Below are positions 41,533 to 50,231 of a DNA stretch of 64,000 nucleotides, one piece after another (the first letter of the stretch is position 1; every line of letters starts with the position of its first letter). Under the pieces are notes generated by a model. The model worked only from the letters and a program-made list of their open reading frames with translations, was not told the origin of the DNA and ran no database searches. The position numbers and the translations under genes are program-made. The stretch is from Capsulimonas corticalis (GTDB lineage: Bacteria; Armatimonadota; Armatimonadia; Armatimonadales; Capsulimonadaceae). The stretch covers positions 1,860,001 through 1,924,000 of the forward strand of contig NZ_AP025739.1 in assembly GCF_003574315.2 (NCBI RefSeq), written 5' to 3'.

Positions 41533-43113
41533 CTACAGCTGGACTTGGCGCGCGTTTTCCATGCCGTCGATCTTGAGGATCTCCTCGACGCCGCCATCCG
41601 GGATCGCGCTGTCGATCAGCAGGACCATCAGCGCGCCCTTGCCCTCGCTCTCGCGGCCGACATGCATGCCGGCGATGTTGACGCCCTTGTCGCCGAGCAG
41701 CGTGCCGACTTTGCCGATGACGCCCGGGCGGTCGGTGTGCTTGGTGACCAGCAGGAAGCCTTCCGGCTTGACATCCACGCGGTAGCCGTCGATCGTCAGG
41801 ATACGGATATCCTTCGGGCCGAAGACTGTGCCGCTGATCTCGCGCCAGCCGCTCTGGGTCTCGGCGCGGACGGTGAGGACGGGCGAGCCGCTCTCATCGG
41901 CGCCGGTGCGGCTTTCCGTGATGTTGATGCCGCGCGACGCCGCCAGGCCCGGCGCGTTGACGTAGTTGACGCTCTCCGGAACCACGGTGTCCAGCACGCC
42001 TTTGACGGCGCCCCGGGTGATGTGCAGGGTGGGCAGGTCGCCGAAGTCGCCCTTGTAAACGACTTCGATGGCGCGTACGCCGCTCGTGGTGAGCTGCGAT
42101 TGCAGGCTGCCGATCTTCTCCGCCAGGGTCAGATACGGCTGGATGCGGGCCAGGACTTCGGCGGACACCGACGGCATATTGACCGCCGCGCGCGCCGGCT
42201 TGCCGCTAAGGACATCGGCAATCTGCTCGGCGATGTCGATCGCAACATTTACCTGCGCCTCTTCGGTGCTGGCTCCCAGGTGCGGGGTGGTGATGATGGT
42301 CGGGATGCCGAGCAGCGGGTTATCCGCCGGGGCCGGCTCGGTGGTGAAGACGTCGATGGCCGCGCCGCCGATTTTGCCGTCCTTCGCCGCCTGCGCCAGC
42401 GCCGCTTCGTCGATGATGCCGCCGCGCGCGCAGTTGATCAGGCGCACGGTGGGTTTCATGGTCGCGAGCTGCTCCGCGCCGATCATGCCCGACGTTTCCT
42501 TGGTCTTGGGAACGTGGACCGTGATGTAATCCGACTCTTTATAAAGCGTCGGCAGATCGACCAGGCGGATGCCCAGCTTCTCGGCCTGCTCCGGCTTCAG
42601 GTAAGGATCGTAGCCCAGGATCGACATGCCGAACGCCTGCGCACGCTTGACGACTTCCTTGCCGATCTTGCCCAGTCCGATGACGCCCAAGGACTTGCCG
42701 TAGACTTCGGAGCCCATGTACTTGGAGCGCTTCCACTCGCCGTTGCGCAGCGCCTGATCGGCCTGCGGAATGTTGCGGGCCAGCGCCAGGAGCATCGCCA
42801 CCGACAGCTCGGCGGCCGCGAGGGTGTTGCCTTCGGGGCTGTTGACGACGAGAATGCCGCGCTTGGTGGCGGTCTCCACATCGATATTGTCCACGCCGAC
42901 CCCGGCGCGTCCAATGATCTTGAGCTTATGCGCGTTCGCCAGAACCTCGGCGGTTACCTTGGTCTCGGAGCGCACGGCCAGCGCATCGTATTCTCCAATG
43001 ATCGAAGCCAGCTCTTCCTTGGGCAGGCCCGTCTTCACGTCTACATCCGCGACCTGCTTCAGGATCGCGATCCCTTCCGGAGCGATCGGGTCGCTCACCA
43101 AAACTCTCGGCAT
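41533..43113 (-). CDS. serA: D-3-phosphoglycerate dehydrogenase
   Basis: A 526-residue enzyme for the first step of serine synthesis, oxidising 3-phosphoglycerate with NAD. The substrate and NAD domains show GRAGVGVDNID, the Rossmann loop VIGLGKIGKEV, NCARGGIIDE with the active-site Arg, the catalytic Glu of DVFTTEP and the His of TPHLGAS. An ASB domain follows (about 315-445) and an ACT domain ends the protein (RILTIDGYRVDVKPEG to the end), the long SerA type seen in Bacillus and Mycobacterium; ACT domains usually mediate serine feedback. It follows serC on the same strand, separated by a palindromic repeat element. Confidence 0.96.
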   Translation of the reverse strand: MPRVLVSDPIAPEGIAILKQVADVDVKTGLPKEELASIIGEYDALAVRSETKVTAEVLANAHKLKIIGRAGVGVDNIDVETATKRGILVVNSPEGNTLAAAELSVAMLLALARNIPQADQALRNGEWKRSKYMGSEVYGKSLGVIGLGKIGKEVVKRAQAFGMSILGYDPYLKPEQAEKLGIRLVDLPTLYKESDYITVHVPKTKETSGMIGAEQLATMKPTVRLINCARGGIIDEAALAQAAKDGKIGGAAIDVFTTEPAPADNPLLGIPTIITTPHLGASTEEAQVNVAIDIAEQIADVLSGKPARAAVNMPSVSAEVLARIQPYLTLAEKIGSLQSQLTTSGVRAIEVVYKGDFGDLPTLHITRGAVKGVLDTVVPESVNYVNAPGLAASRGINITESRTGADESGSPVLTVRAETQSGWREISGTVFGPKDIRILTIDGYRVDVKPEGFLLVTKHTDRPGVIGKVGTLLGDKGVNIAGMHVGRESEGKGALMVLLIDSAIPDGGVEEILKIDGMENARQVQL

Positions 43114-43152
43114 ATCGTTGGTTGTCCTTTTCTATCGTTGAAAAATGGCGAG

Positions 43153-43400
43153 CCCTATTCCCCCGCGCTTTAGCGCGTTTCCCCTTTTTCCCAACAAGCT
43201 GCTGCGCAGGGGAAAAGGGGAGCCAATCATTTACGGCCATTCACACTCGACAAGTAGCGAATGAGAGGGGATATCGTTCACGAGCACTCTCATCTCGTTC
43301 TCTTTTGTTACTTGTCGAGCGAGCAAGGATGATAGTGATGAGCGCCCCTTTTCCCTTTGGGTAAAAGGGGAAAGCGCGCTAAAGCGCCGGGGGAATAGGG
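43153..43400. repeat. Class A palindromic intergenic element, copy 1 (between serC and serA)
   Basis: This 248-base element has terminal inverted repeats: CCCTATTCCCCC from 43153 and GGGGGAATAGGG ending at 43400, extended inward by GCGCTTTAGCGCG-type and CCCCTTTT runs. Each end also folds on itself (CCCCTTTTTCCC with GGGGAAAAGGGG). Its outer 95 bases at each side match copy 2 (45809-46046) in inverted orientation, while about 60 central bases differ. No coding frame is shared. Confidence 0.85.
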
Positions 43401-43409
43401 CCTATCCCC

Positions 43410-44501
43410 TTAACCCTTACGCTGCGCGAAATCCCGCAGCAGGTCGGCGAGCGTTTGGACGCCGGCGACCGGGAACGCGTTGTAAATGGAGGCGCGGAAG
43501 CCGCCGACGCTGCGGTGGCCTTTCAGACCGTCGAGCTTCGCGGCTTTGGCTTCGGCCAGGAACTCGGCTTCGAGGTCGGCGTTGCGCAGGCGCCAGGTGA
43601 CGTTCATCAGCGAGCGGTCTTCCTTGGCGGTGACGGCCGGCTCGTAGAAGCTGCTCAGTTCGTCGAGCGCGTTGTAAAGGATCGCGGCCTTTTCTTTATT
43701 GCGCTTCTCGATGACGGCCTGTCCGCCCTCGGCCTCAATCCACTTCAGCACCAGGCCGACGACGTAGATCGCGAAGGTCGGCGGGGTGTTGTAAAGGGAG
43801 TTGGCGTCGCGGTGCGTCTTGTAGGCCCAGATCGCGGGGATATCGGTGCGGGCGGTGTCTAAGAAGGACTTACGGGCGGCGACAATGGTGACGCCCGCCG
43901 GGCCCGCGTTCTTCTGCGCGCCGGCGTAGATCATGGCGAACTTGCTGTTGTCGCGCTGAATGGCGGTGAAGTCCGAGGAGCAATCCGCGACCAGCGGGAC
44001 ATCGCCGACATTGGGCAGATCGAAGTATTCGGTGCCCTCGATCGTGTTGTTCGTGGTGATGTGGACGTAGCGCGCGTCGGGCGATACCGTGAACTGCTTG
44101 GGAATATACGCGTACTTGTCCGCCTTCGACGACGCGATTTCGCGCACGTCGCCCAGGTTCTTTCCTTCCTTGAGCGCCTTCGCGCCCCAGTCGCCGCCGA
44201 TGATGTACTCGGCGTGCTGGCCCGCGCTCAGGAAGTTGAGGGGGAGCTGAGCGAACTGGCCGCTTGCGCCGCCCTGCAAAAAGAGCGGAACATAGTCGTC
44301 CGCGCTCAGGCCAAGGACGCGCAGCAGGCGCTGCTCCGCGTCGGCGTGAATGGCCTCATAGTCCTTGCCCCGGTGACTGACTTCCAGCAGGGACATTCCC
44401 GATCCATTAATTTCGCGCACGCCTTGCGCGGCTTCTTCCAGCACAGCCTCGGGCAGGATAGCGGGCCCGGCGCTGAAGTTGTATATCCGGTGGCTCATCA
44501 T
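43410..44501 (-). CDS. serC: Phosphoserine aminotransferase
   Basis: A 363-residue PLP enzyme that converts 3-phosphohydroxypyruvate and glutamate to phosphoserine, the second step of serine synthesis. Family markers are IYNFSAGPAILP at the start, ISHRG-type SLLEVSHRGKDYEA, LQGGASGQFAQLP, SSDF near 175 and the PLP lysine Lys197 in YAGAQKNAGPAG. GAGGAG lies six bases before the ATG. The gene is followed by a class A repeat and then serA on the same strand, so the two may be transcribed together through the repeat. Confidence 0.96.
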   Translation of the reverse strand: MMSHRIYNFSAGPAILPEAVLEEAAQGVREINGSGMSLLEVSHRGKDYEAIHADAEQRLLRVLGLSADDYVPLFLQGGASGQFAQLPLNFLSAGQHAEYIIGGDWGAKALKEGKNLGDVREIASSKADKYAYIPKQFTVSPDARYVHITTNNTIEGTEYFDLPNVGDVPLVADCSSDFTAIQRDNSKFAMIYAGAQKNAGPAGVTIVAARKSFLDTARTDIPAIWAYKTHRDANSLYNTPPTFAIYVVGLVLKWIEAEGGQAVIEKRNKEKAAILYNALDELSSFYEPAVTAKEDRSLMNVTWRLRNADLEAEFLAEAKAAKLDGLKGHRSVGGFRASIYNAFPVAGVQTLADLLRDFAQRKG

Positions 44502-44703
44502 CGATATCTCCTCGAAAATTGTCCGCGGTCTGTTCCACGCATCAAAAATACGTCAAATGACTCCCGCAAATCGCATAAAGTGTACCTGTTTTTCGCCCAA
44601 ACAGGTACCGGCAATTGAACGTTTGCCGCTAATGCGACCGGGGTACAGAAGAATATCAGCAAGATTCGAAGATGGAAATCAATATCAAGAAGAGGAACCA
44701 GCG

Positions 44704-45285
44704 ATGAATGCAATACAAGAACCGACGGCTCACGTAACGACAGGACAGGTCGCCGCCGCCTTTGTGGATCGCGCCCATGCGGAGGAGGCGATCCTGGCGC
44801 TGGAGGCCGCGAGCTTCCCGCGCGAAGCGATCGGAGCCGCCATTCGCAACCATAACGAAGAGAAGCTGTTGATCGAGCATACGGGCGCGCATGGGACGGG
44901 CGAAGAGCGCACGAGCATCGTCGAAGGCGGCCTGATCGGCGGATTCGTCGGCGCGATCATCGGCTTCGGGATCCTCAGCGTCCCCGGCGTCGGTCCCGTC
45001 ATCGCGGGTGGCGTCCTCGCCTCCGCGCTGGCGGGCGCCGGGATCGGCGCCGCCTCGGGCGGCATCCACGCCGCGCTGACCCACCTGGGCCTATCCGTGG
45101 AGCAGGCCGACGAGCTGGAGACCCATTTCCGGGCCGGCGCCGCGCTGGTGATCGTCAACGCGGGAGCTCGCGCCGACGAAGCGATGCGAATCTTTGATAA
45201 GTTTGGCGGAGTGACTCACGCCTCGCCCGTGGAGGAAGCGCTGACGGAGGAAGAGGCCGAGGAGATTGAAGAAAAGGCCTGGTGA
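44704..45285 (+). CDS. Glycine-zipper stress protein (general stress protein 17M-like)
   Basis: A 193-residue protein. The N-terminal 60 residues (VAAAFVDRAHAEEAILALEAASF) look like the YflT/general stress protein 17M domain. The middle (about 80-130) is a glycine-zipper hairpin of two hydrophobic segments (GGLIGGFVGAIIGFGIL and AGGVLASALAGAGIGAASGG) that could insert in a membrane. The C-terminal part again has the stress-protein fold (GAALVIVNAGARADEAMRIF) and ends in a Glu-rich tail. The start is set by AGAGGAA upstream. Role probably in stress tolerance; mechanism unknown. Confidence 0.72.
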   Translation: MNAIQEPTAHVTTGQVAAAFVDRAHAEEAILALEAASFPREAIGAAIRNHNEEKLLIEHTGAHGTGEERTSIVEGGLIGGFVGAIIGFGILSVPGVGPVIAGGVLASALAGAGIGAASGGIHAALTHLGLSVEQADELETHFRAGAALVIVNAGARADEAMRIFDKFGGVTHASPVEEALTEEEAEEIEEKAW

Positions 45286-45305
45286 CCCAGGCCCTTTCGG
45301 AAAGT

Positions 45306-45779
45306 CTACAAGATCGTCTCGATGTAATTCTGCGACGCCGCGTCGAGCTTCTCGACATTCGGGATCTCGAAGCGGCTTCCATCGACATCCAGCAGCAGGA
45401 GATGCGTCGGCGATAGCCACACCGCATTCTCCTGCAAGTTCTGCGTCACGAAGTCCTTCGTTCCCCGGTCCGTCTCCACCGTCCAATACGTCGCGCCGAA
45501 CTCCTGCTTCGCGTGCTTGACCGTAATCACGGTCGCCGTCAGATACCGCCGCCGCAGCTCCTCCTTCGCCGCCGTCAGCGACTCCGGGGACAGCGTATTC
45601 GGATCCGAAACCGTCACGATCTCATCACCCTTGCCGTCAAGCAGCGCGAGATAAGTATTCGGCCGCGAAAGCGGCGCCGCCCAGGCGGGACGGACGGTAT
45701 GGTACGATTTCTCGCCTTCGATCGTGAGGCGAAGGCGGTCCTTGGGTTCATAGAAGAGTTTTAGGGTTTCTGGGTTCAT
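45306..45779 (-). CDS. DUF1854 family protein
   Basis: A 157-residue soluble protein starting MNPETLKLFYEPKDRLRLTI. The TYWTVETDRGTKDFVTQNLQENAVW segment, with LLLLDVDGSRFEI and the final LDAASQNYIETIL, is the pattern of DUF1854. In proteobacteria this family is annotated as associated with cyanophycin metabolism and with a cognate ABC transporter. Here an ABC exporter gene lies directly upstream on the same strand, separated by a class A repeat. The longer open frame (to 46076) reads through the repeat and is not real. Biochemical role unknown. Confidence 0.8.
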   Translation of the reverse strand: MNPETLKLFYEPKDRLRLTIEGEKSYHTVRPAWAAPLSRPNTYLALLDGKGDEIVTVSDPNTLSPESLTAAKEELRRRYLTATVITVKHAKQEFGATYWTVETDRGTKDFVTQNLQENAVWLSPTHLLLLDVDGSRFEIPNVEKLDAASQNYIETIL

Positions 45780-45808
45780 GGTTTGTTTCTCTGATGGGGG
45801 CGTGTCGG

Positions 45809-46046
45809 CCCTATTCCCCCGGCGCTTTATCGCGCTTCCCCCTTTTGCCCAGAGGTAAAAGGGGCGCTCATCATTGTGATCCTTGCTCGCTCGACAAGTA
45901 TGTTTGATGAATGCTTTGCTTTCGTAAGCATGATCCTCACGTTCATGTGACGAGTGAATGGCTATAATGAGTGGCTCCCCTTTTCCCCTGCGCAGCAGCT
46001 TGTTGGGAAAGAGGGGGAAGCGCGATAAAGCGCCGGGGGAATAGGG
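45809..46046. repeat. Class A palindromic intergenic element, copy 2 (between ABC and DUF1854 genes)
   Basis: This 238-base element starts CCCTATTCCCCCGGCGCTTT and ends with the exact inverted copy, giving terminal inverted repeats of about 35 bases. It is inverted relative to copy 1 (43153-43400). The outer thirds are strongly conserved, including CAACAAGCTGCTGCGCAGGG and ACTTGTCGAGCGAGCAAGGA, while the centre differs. Confidence 0.85.
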
Positions 46047-46059
46047 ACTAAGCCCTGTC

Positions 46060-48243
46060 CTACTCCGCCAGCCCAATAATCTGCGTGACTTGGCTTTGTG
46101 TCTCCACCAATTTGAAGAACTCGCCTTTCTTTTCCATCAGCTCGGCGTGCGTGCCGATTTCGGCGATCTCGCCTTTGTCCAGCACGATCAGCCGGTCCGC
46201 GTTGCGCAGGGTCGAAAGACGGTGCGCGATGGCGAAGGTGGTGCGGCCGGCGGTGAGGCGGCCGATGGCTTCCTGGATCTGCTTTTCGGTTTCGACATCG
46301 ACACTGCTCGTCGCTTCGTCCAGGATCAAGATGCGCGGGTCGTGCAGGATCGCGCGGGCGATGGAGATGCGCTGGCGTTCGCCGCCGGAGAGCTTGGCGC
46401 CGCGCTCGCCGACCATCGTGTCGTAGCCGTCGGGCTTCGCCAGGATGAAGTTGTGCGCGTTCGCCGCCTTCGCCGCCTTGATGATGTCGTCGAAGTCCGC
46501 GCCGGGCTTGCCGTAGGCGATATTCTCCGCGATCGTGCCGTTGAAGAGGAACGGTTCTTGCAGGACAAGGCCGATCTGGCGGCGCAGGTCTTGCAGGTCC
46601 ATCTCCCGGTAATCGATCCCGTCGATCATCAGCGTTCCGGCGTCGGGCTCGTAGAAGCGGCAGATCAAGTTGATGGTTGTCGATTTGCCCGCGCCGGACT
46701 TGCCGACCAGGCCGATCATCTCGCCCGGCTTCGCCGTGAACGAAAGGTTCTTCAGGACTGGATTGGACTTGTCATAGCCGAACCGGATGTTGCTGAACTC
46801 GACCGTGCCCTCGATGTCATGCTTCGTCGAGTTGTCCTTGGCGTAGTTCTCCTTCTCCATGTCCATGATCTCGAAGATGCGCTCGGCTCCGGCCATCGCG
46901 CGGCTGAACCAGTTGTTCACCTGCGCGAACCATTGCAGCGGACCGTAGACCAGGTTGAGATAAGCCGTGACCTTAATGAAGTCGCCCAGCGTGATTTCGT
47001 GCCGATAGACCATCGGGCCGCCGACGGACCAGCAGATCAATGTGCCGATACTCGTGAAGAGGCTCATGGCGCCGAAGATCGTGGACCAGCGCGAATCCGC
47101 GGCCACGGCTGCGTCCCGCAGTTCTTTGTTGCGTGACGCAAACCGGTCGAACTCCAGGTCTTCCTGCGCGAACGCCTTCATAACGCGGATGCCCGACAGC
47201 GATTCGTTCAGCAGCGTGTGGAAGCGCGCCCACTTCTGACCGACGCGCGTGAACATCGTGGACATCGGCCGCCAGAAGATGATGCTGATCAGCATCACCA
47301 TCGGAATCGGCGCGATGATCGCCAGGGTCAGTTTGAGGCTGATTTGCAGCAGAAACCCGATGACGCCGAGGAGCATCAGCGAATTGATAACCAGGAACGG
47401 AAGGCCATCGACAAGGAAGCCCCAGACACGGTCCGTATCTTGAGTCACGCGGCTTGCGATGGAGCCGACCTGTTTCTTATCGAAATAGCTGACCTGAAGG
47501 TATTCAATTGAGCGATAGAGCTTTGAGCGCAGGTCCGCCGCGATGTTGGCGGCGAGAAAGGCGATCAGCCTGCCGTTCACGACCTGCACCAGCGAACCGA
47601 AGACAATAACTGCGCCCCAGATCCACATCAATTGAAATAAGTGAGCGAGGGTGTGATGCGCGTTAACAATGCCGTTGACCAGGTTGCCGACGATCTGCGG
47701 CGGAATCAAGTTCGCCAGCGTCGTTAGGATGGAGCAGGTTGTCAGCGCCGCCGCCTGCAATCGATACGGCTTGAGGAAGCCGGCGATGCGCAGCAGCGTG
47801 CGTCCGCGATTGACGCAGGCGGGGCAAACTCCGTCCTTTTCGGGCAGCAGTCGTCCGCACTTCGGGCAGTTGGTCTGTTCCGTCTTGAGACTGATCAGCA
47901 GCGGCTCGCCCTTGGCGAGCTGCTCGATGCCGCGCGCGGCTTCGCTGAACTGGGCCGCCACCGACTGCGAATAGCTGATGATCGGCAGGATCTCGCCCGT
48001 CTTCGCGGTGATCTCCAGCCGGCCGCCGCCGACCAGCGGCTCGTTGCGCGCCGTCTTGATTTCAGAGATCGGCATCTGGAACGCGAGCGTTCCATCATGG
48101 TCGAGCACTCGAACCTGGTCCTTGGTGACCTCCAGACTGCGCCGGCCAAACGACCCGGCGCTGTCGATGTCGGCCTCCAGCCGGACCAGCGGCTCTTCGT
48201 CGCGCCGTTCTTCCGATTCGTGCGTCGCTTCCAGTATCGCCAT
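46060..48243 (-). CDS. ABC exporter with N-terminal PH-like domain and zinc ribbon (DUF1854-associated)
   Basis: This 727-residue protein is longer than an ordinary half-exporter. Residues 1-115 form a beta-rich PH-like domain (LEVTKDQVRVLDHDGTLAF). Cys126-x2-Cys129 and Cys140-x2-Cys143 form a zinc ribbon. Six membrane helices lie at about 160-450. The ATPase domain is fully canonical: Walker A GKSGAGKS (514-521), LSGGERQ (618-624), ILILDE with Glu643, and His674. It can thus work as a homodimer. Pairing with a DUF1854 gene matches the transporter/DUF1854 couple annotated near cyanophycin genes elsewhere, although no cyanophycin synthetase is seen here. Substrate unknown. Confidence 0.88.
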   Translation of the reverse strand: MAILEATHESEERRDEEPLVRLEADIDSAGSFGRRSLEVTKDQVRVLDHDGTLAFQMPISEIKTARNEPLVGGGRLEITAKTGEILPIISYSQSVAAQFSEAARGIEQLAKGEPLLISLKTEQTNCPKCGRLLPEKDGVCPACVNRGRTLLRIAGFLKPYRLQAAALTTCSILTTLANLIPPQIVGNLVNGIVNAHHTLAHLFQLMWIWGAVIVFGSLVQVVNGRLIAFLAANIAADLRSKLYRSIEYLQVSYFDKKQVGSIASRVTQDTDRVWGFLVDGLPFLVINSLMLLGVIGFLLQISLKLTLAIIAPIPMVMLISIIFWRPMSTMFTRVGQKWARFHTLLNESLSGIRVMKAFAQEDLEFDRFASRNKELRDAAVAADSRWSTIFGAMSLFTSIGTLICWSVGGPMVYRHEITLGDFIKVTAYLNLVYGPLQWFAQVNNWFSRAMAGAERIFEIMDMEKENYAKDNSTKHDIEGTVEFSNIRFGYDKSNPVLKNLSFTAKPGEMIGLVGKSGAGKSTTINLICRFYEPDAGTLMIDGIDYREMDLQDLRRQIGLVLQEPFLFNGTIAENIAYGKPGADFDDIIKAAKAANAHNFILAKPDGYDTMVGERGAKLSGGERQRISIARAILHDPRILILDEATSSVDVETEKQIQEAIGRLTAGRTTFAIAHRLSTLRNADRLIVLDKGEIAEIGTHAELMEKKGEFFKLVETQSQVTQIIGLAE

Positions 48244-48371
48244 GCGTCCCTCCTTCTCAATGATCGGCGCGGACCGAGCCGCCGCCTTGTCAGTCTTGCG
48301 TTCTTACATTATCGCCGCGACATTCGCGAAAAACAAAAAGTTTTTTGCGGATGTCGAATTTTTCTTTGGAA

Positions 48372-48392
48372 TATTCTCATGACAAGAGAATA
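48372..48392. promoter_or_regulatory. Inverted repeat upstream of the DUF5335 gene
   Basis: TATTCTC (48372-48378) and GAGAATA (48386-48392) are separated by seven bases in an AT-rich stretch 86 bases before the start. An operator role is inferred from symmetry and position only. Confidence 0.35.
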
Positions 48393-48477
48393 CTTTTCGG
48401 TGTTATTCCATGAGCGGTGGGTACATTCACCCATCGATATGGAGCGCGCACCCATTCGCGCTCAGAAGAAGGACCCT

Positions 48478-48840
48478 ATGCCGACACGAGAAATCCCATT
48501 TACGGAATGGAAGTCATATCTGGAAACGTTCAGCAAGCGCCACCAGGGCGCCGTCGCGAAGGTCTTGGTCGCCGACCCTTCGGGCGAGCACACCGTCGTC
48601 AAATCCCTGCCCTTCGTGGGCATCTCTCTGGAGACCAAAGGCAGCGGCGATCATGAAATCGCCCTGGAGCTGGGCGACGACGCCACGGACCACGAGACCC
48701 ACTTCATCGCGCAGCCGAAGAAGCTCTATCACAAGGACGCCACCACGGATCTGAGCGAGGAGATCAACAAGGACGAGATCCTCGAAGTCACATCCGCCAC
48801 GGACCCGCCGATCACCGTGATCCATCTGCGGCATTCGTAA
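48478..48840 (+). CDS. DUF5335 family protein
   Basis: A 120-residue soluble protein starting MPTREIPFTEWKSYLETFSKRHQG, with AAGGA six bases upstream. The start TREIP-EW--YL--FS--H-G, the middle LPFVGISLETKGSGDHEIALELGD and the HETHFIAQPKKLY box match DUF5335, a small family of unknown function often found in stress or desiccation gene neighbourhoods. The open frame extends upstream but has no further start with a ribosome site. Monocistronic by position. Confidence 0.75.
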   Translation: MPTREIPFTEWKSYLETFSKRHQGAVAKVLVADPSGEHTVVKSLPFVGISLETKGSGDHEIALELGDDATDHETHFIAQPKKLYHKDATTDLSEEINKDEILEVTSATDPPITVIHLRHS

Positions 48841-48909
48841 GACGAATATCGTTTAAATCACGCAGACACACTTGCGGCATATTGGTCCGGCGCCGCCGGG
48901 CCGATATGC

Positions 48910-48915
48910 TACAAT
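48910..48915 (+). promoter_or_regulatory. Extended -10 promoter abutting the P450 start codon
   Basis: TGC-TACAAT ends five bases before ATG 48921, so transcription should begin at or beside the start codon. No ribosome site is present. Confidence 0.5.
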
Positions 48916-48920
48916 ACGCC

Positions 48921-50231
48921 ATGACCTCCGTCCTGGCGCCGCCCGCGCCCAAATCGCTGGCTGAGTTTCGGTCCGATCCCATCGCCTTCCTGCGTCGCCT
49001 GTCGCGTGAAGGCGGCGATATGGCTCATTTTCTCATGGCGCGCCGCCGCTTTGTCCTCGTCAGCCATCCCGACGCCATTCGGGAAGTGCTGGTCACGCGC
49101 CAATCCTCCTTTGTCAAAGGCCCCGGGCTGCTGCGCGCCGAGCCGCTGCTCGGCGGCGGTCTGCTCACCAGCGACGGCGCCGACCACCGCCGCCAGCGCC
49201 GGCAATTGCAGCCGACGTTTTCCCCTGCGAATTTAGACAAGTATCTCGCCGTGATGGGCGAACTCGCCGGCGCGATGCGTGACGAGTGGGGCGACGGCGA
49301 GACGCGCGACGCGCACCGGGAGATGAGCCGACTGACGCTGGAGATTGCGGTGCGGACGCTGTTTGGCGAGGGGGGCGTCGCCGGATGTCCACACTTCGCG
49401 GGGGACAATATTGGCGATGCGATCACCGACGCCATCTTCACTCGTTTTGGAAAACTCACGAACGAGCAGGCGCCGCCTGAGAAGTCAGCAGACAGGCAGA
49501 GCCCGAGCGCGGTGCTCGAATCCGCCGTCGATCGTCTCCTCCAGCGCCACGCCGCCGAGGACGACACCCTGCTTGCCCTCCTGTTCCAAGACACCGGCCG
49601 GACGCCGGAAGTTCAAGACGCCGAGCGGCGCGACCAGGCGATGACGTTTCTCATCGCCGGTCATGAATCCGTCTCGGTGGCGCTGTCGTGGGCCTGGTTT
49701 TTGCTGTCACGGCATCCCGAAGCTGAGGAACGTTTCCACCGAGAGATCGATGGATGGGATGGGGAAGATCTGCCGGCGCTCGCCGTTACGCGCGCCGTCA
49801 TCGCCGAGACGATGCGGCTTTACCCGCCGGCGTGGATGATGAGCCGGGAGGCGCGGGAGCCGGTGACGATCGGCGGCGAGATGGTGGAGGCGGGGACGAT
49901 CGCCGTGGTCGCTCCGTGCGTGACGCATCACGACGCGCGGTTCTTTCCGGCGCCGGAGGCGTTTTGTCCGGAACGGTGGCTGGCGGCCCAGACTTGGCCG
50001 CGCTTCGCATACTTCCCATTTGGGGCGGGCGCGCGCAAGTGTATCGGCGATGAGTTTGCCTGGCGCGAAATGACGCTGCTGATGGCGACGCTGGGGCGGG
50101 AGTGGCGCCTGCGGCCGGAGCCGGGCGCGCCGACGCCCGACCCGCAGCCGATCGTGACCCTCCGGCCGCGCGGCGGCATGCCGATGCGTCTGACGCGCCG
50201 GCGATTTAATTGGACGCCGACTTCTTCTTAG
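48921..50231 (+). CDS. Cytochrome P450
   Basis: A 436-residue soluble P450 monooxygenase. The I-helix oxygen-activation motif is FLIAGHESVSVAL, the K-helix is ETMRLYPP, and the heme loop FPFGAGARKCIGDEFA provides the axial Cys. Length and the RLYPPAW segment suggest a CYP110/CYP102-like group that hydroxylates fatty acids or terpenes. No redox partner gene is adjacent. ATG 48921 is chosen because a promoter -10 ends just five bases before it, so the mRNA is probably leaderless. Its last 26 bases overlap the convergent ankyrin protein gene. Confidence 0.92.
   Translation: MTSVLAPPAPKSLAEFRSDPIAFLRRLSREGGDMAHFLMARRRFVLVSHPDAIREVLVTRQSSFVKGPGLLRAEPLLGGGLLTSDGADHRRQRRQLQPTFSPANLDKYLAVMGELAGAMRDEWGDGETRDAHREMSRLTLEIAVRTLFGEGGVAGCPHFAGDNIGDAITDAIFTRFGKLTNEQAPPEKSADRQSPSAVLESAVDRLLQRHAAEDDTLLALLFQDTGRTPEVQDAERRDQAMTFLIAGHESVSVALSWAWFLLSRHPEAEERFHREIDGWDGEDLPALAVTRAVIAETMRLYPPAWMMSREAREPVTIGGEMVEAGTIAVVAPCVTHHDARFFPAPEAFCPERWLAAQTWPRFAYFPFGAGARKCIGDEFAWREMTLLMATLGREWRLRPEPGAPTPDPQPIVTLRPRGGMPMRLTRRRFNWTPTSS

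Noticed and set aside
43114-46059. CRISPR array or classical insertion sequence at the class A repeats
   Set aside because: Only two copies in inverted orientation, no regular spacer series, no cas or transposase gene.
45780-46076. N-terminal 99-codon extension of the DUF1854 gene
   Set aside because: It translates straight through the class A repeat element and shows no homologous sequence. The DUF1854 domain starts at the later ATG.
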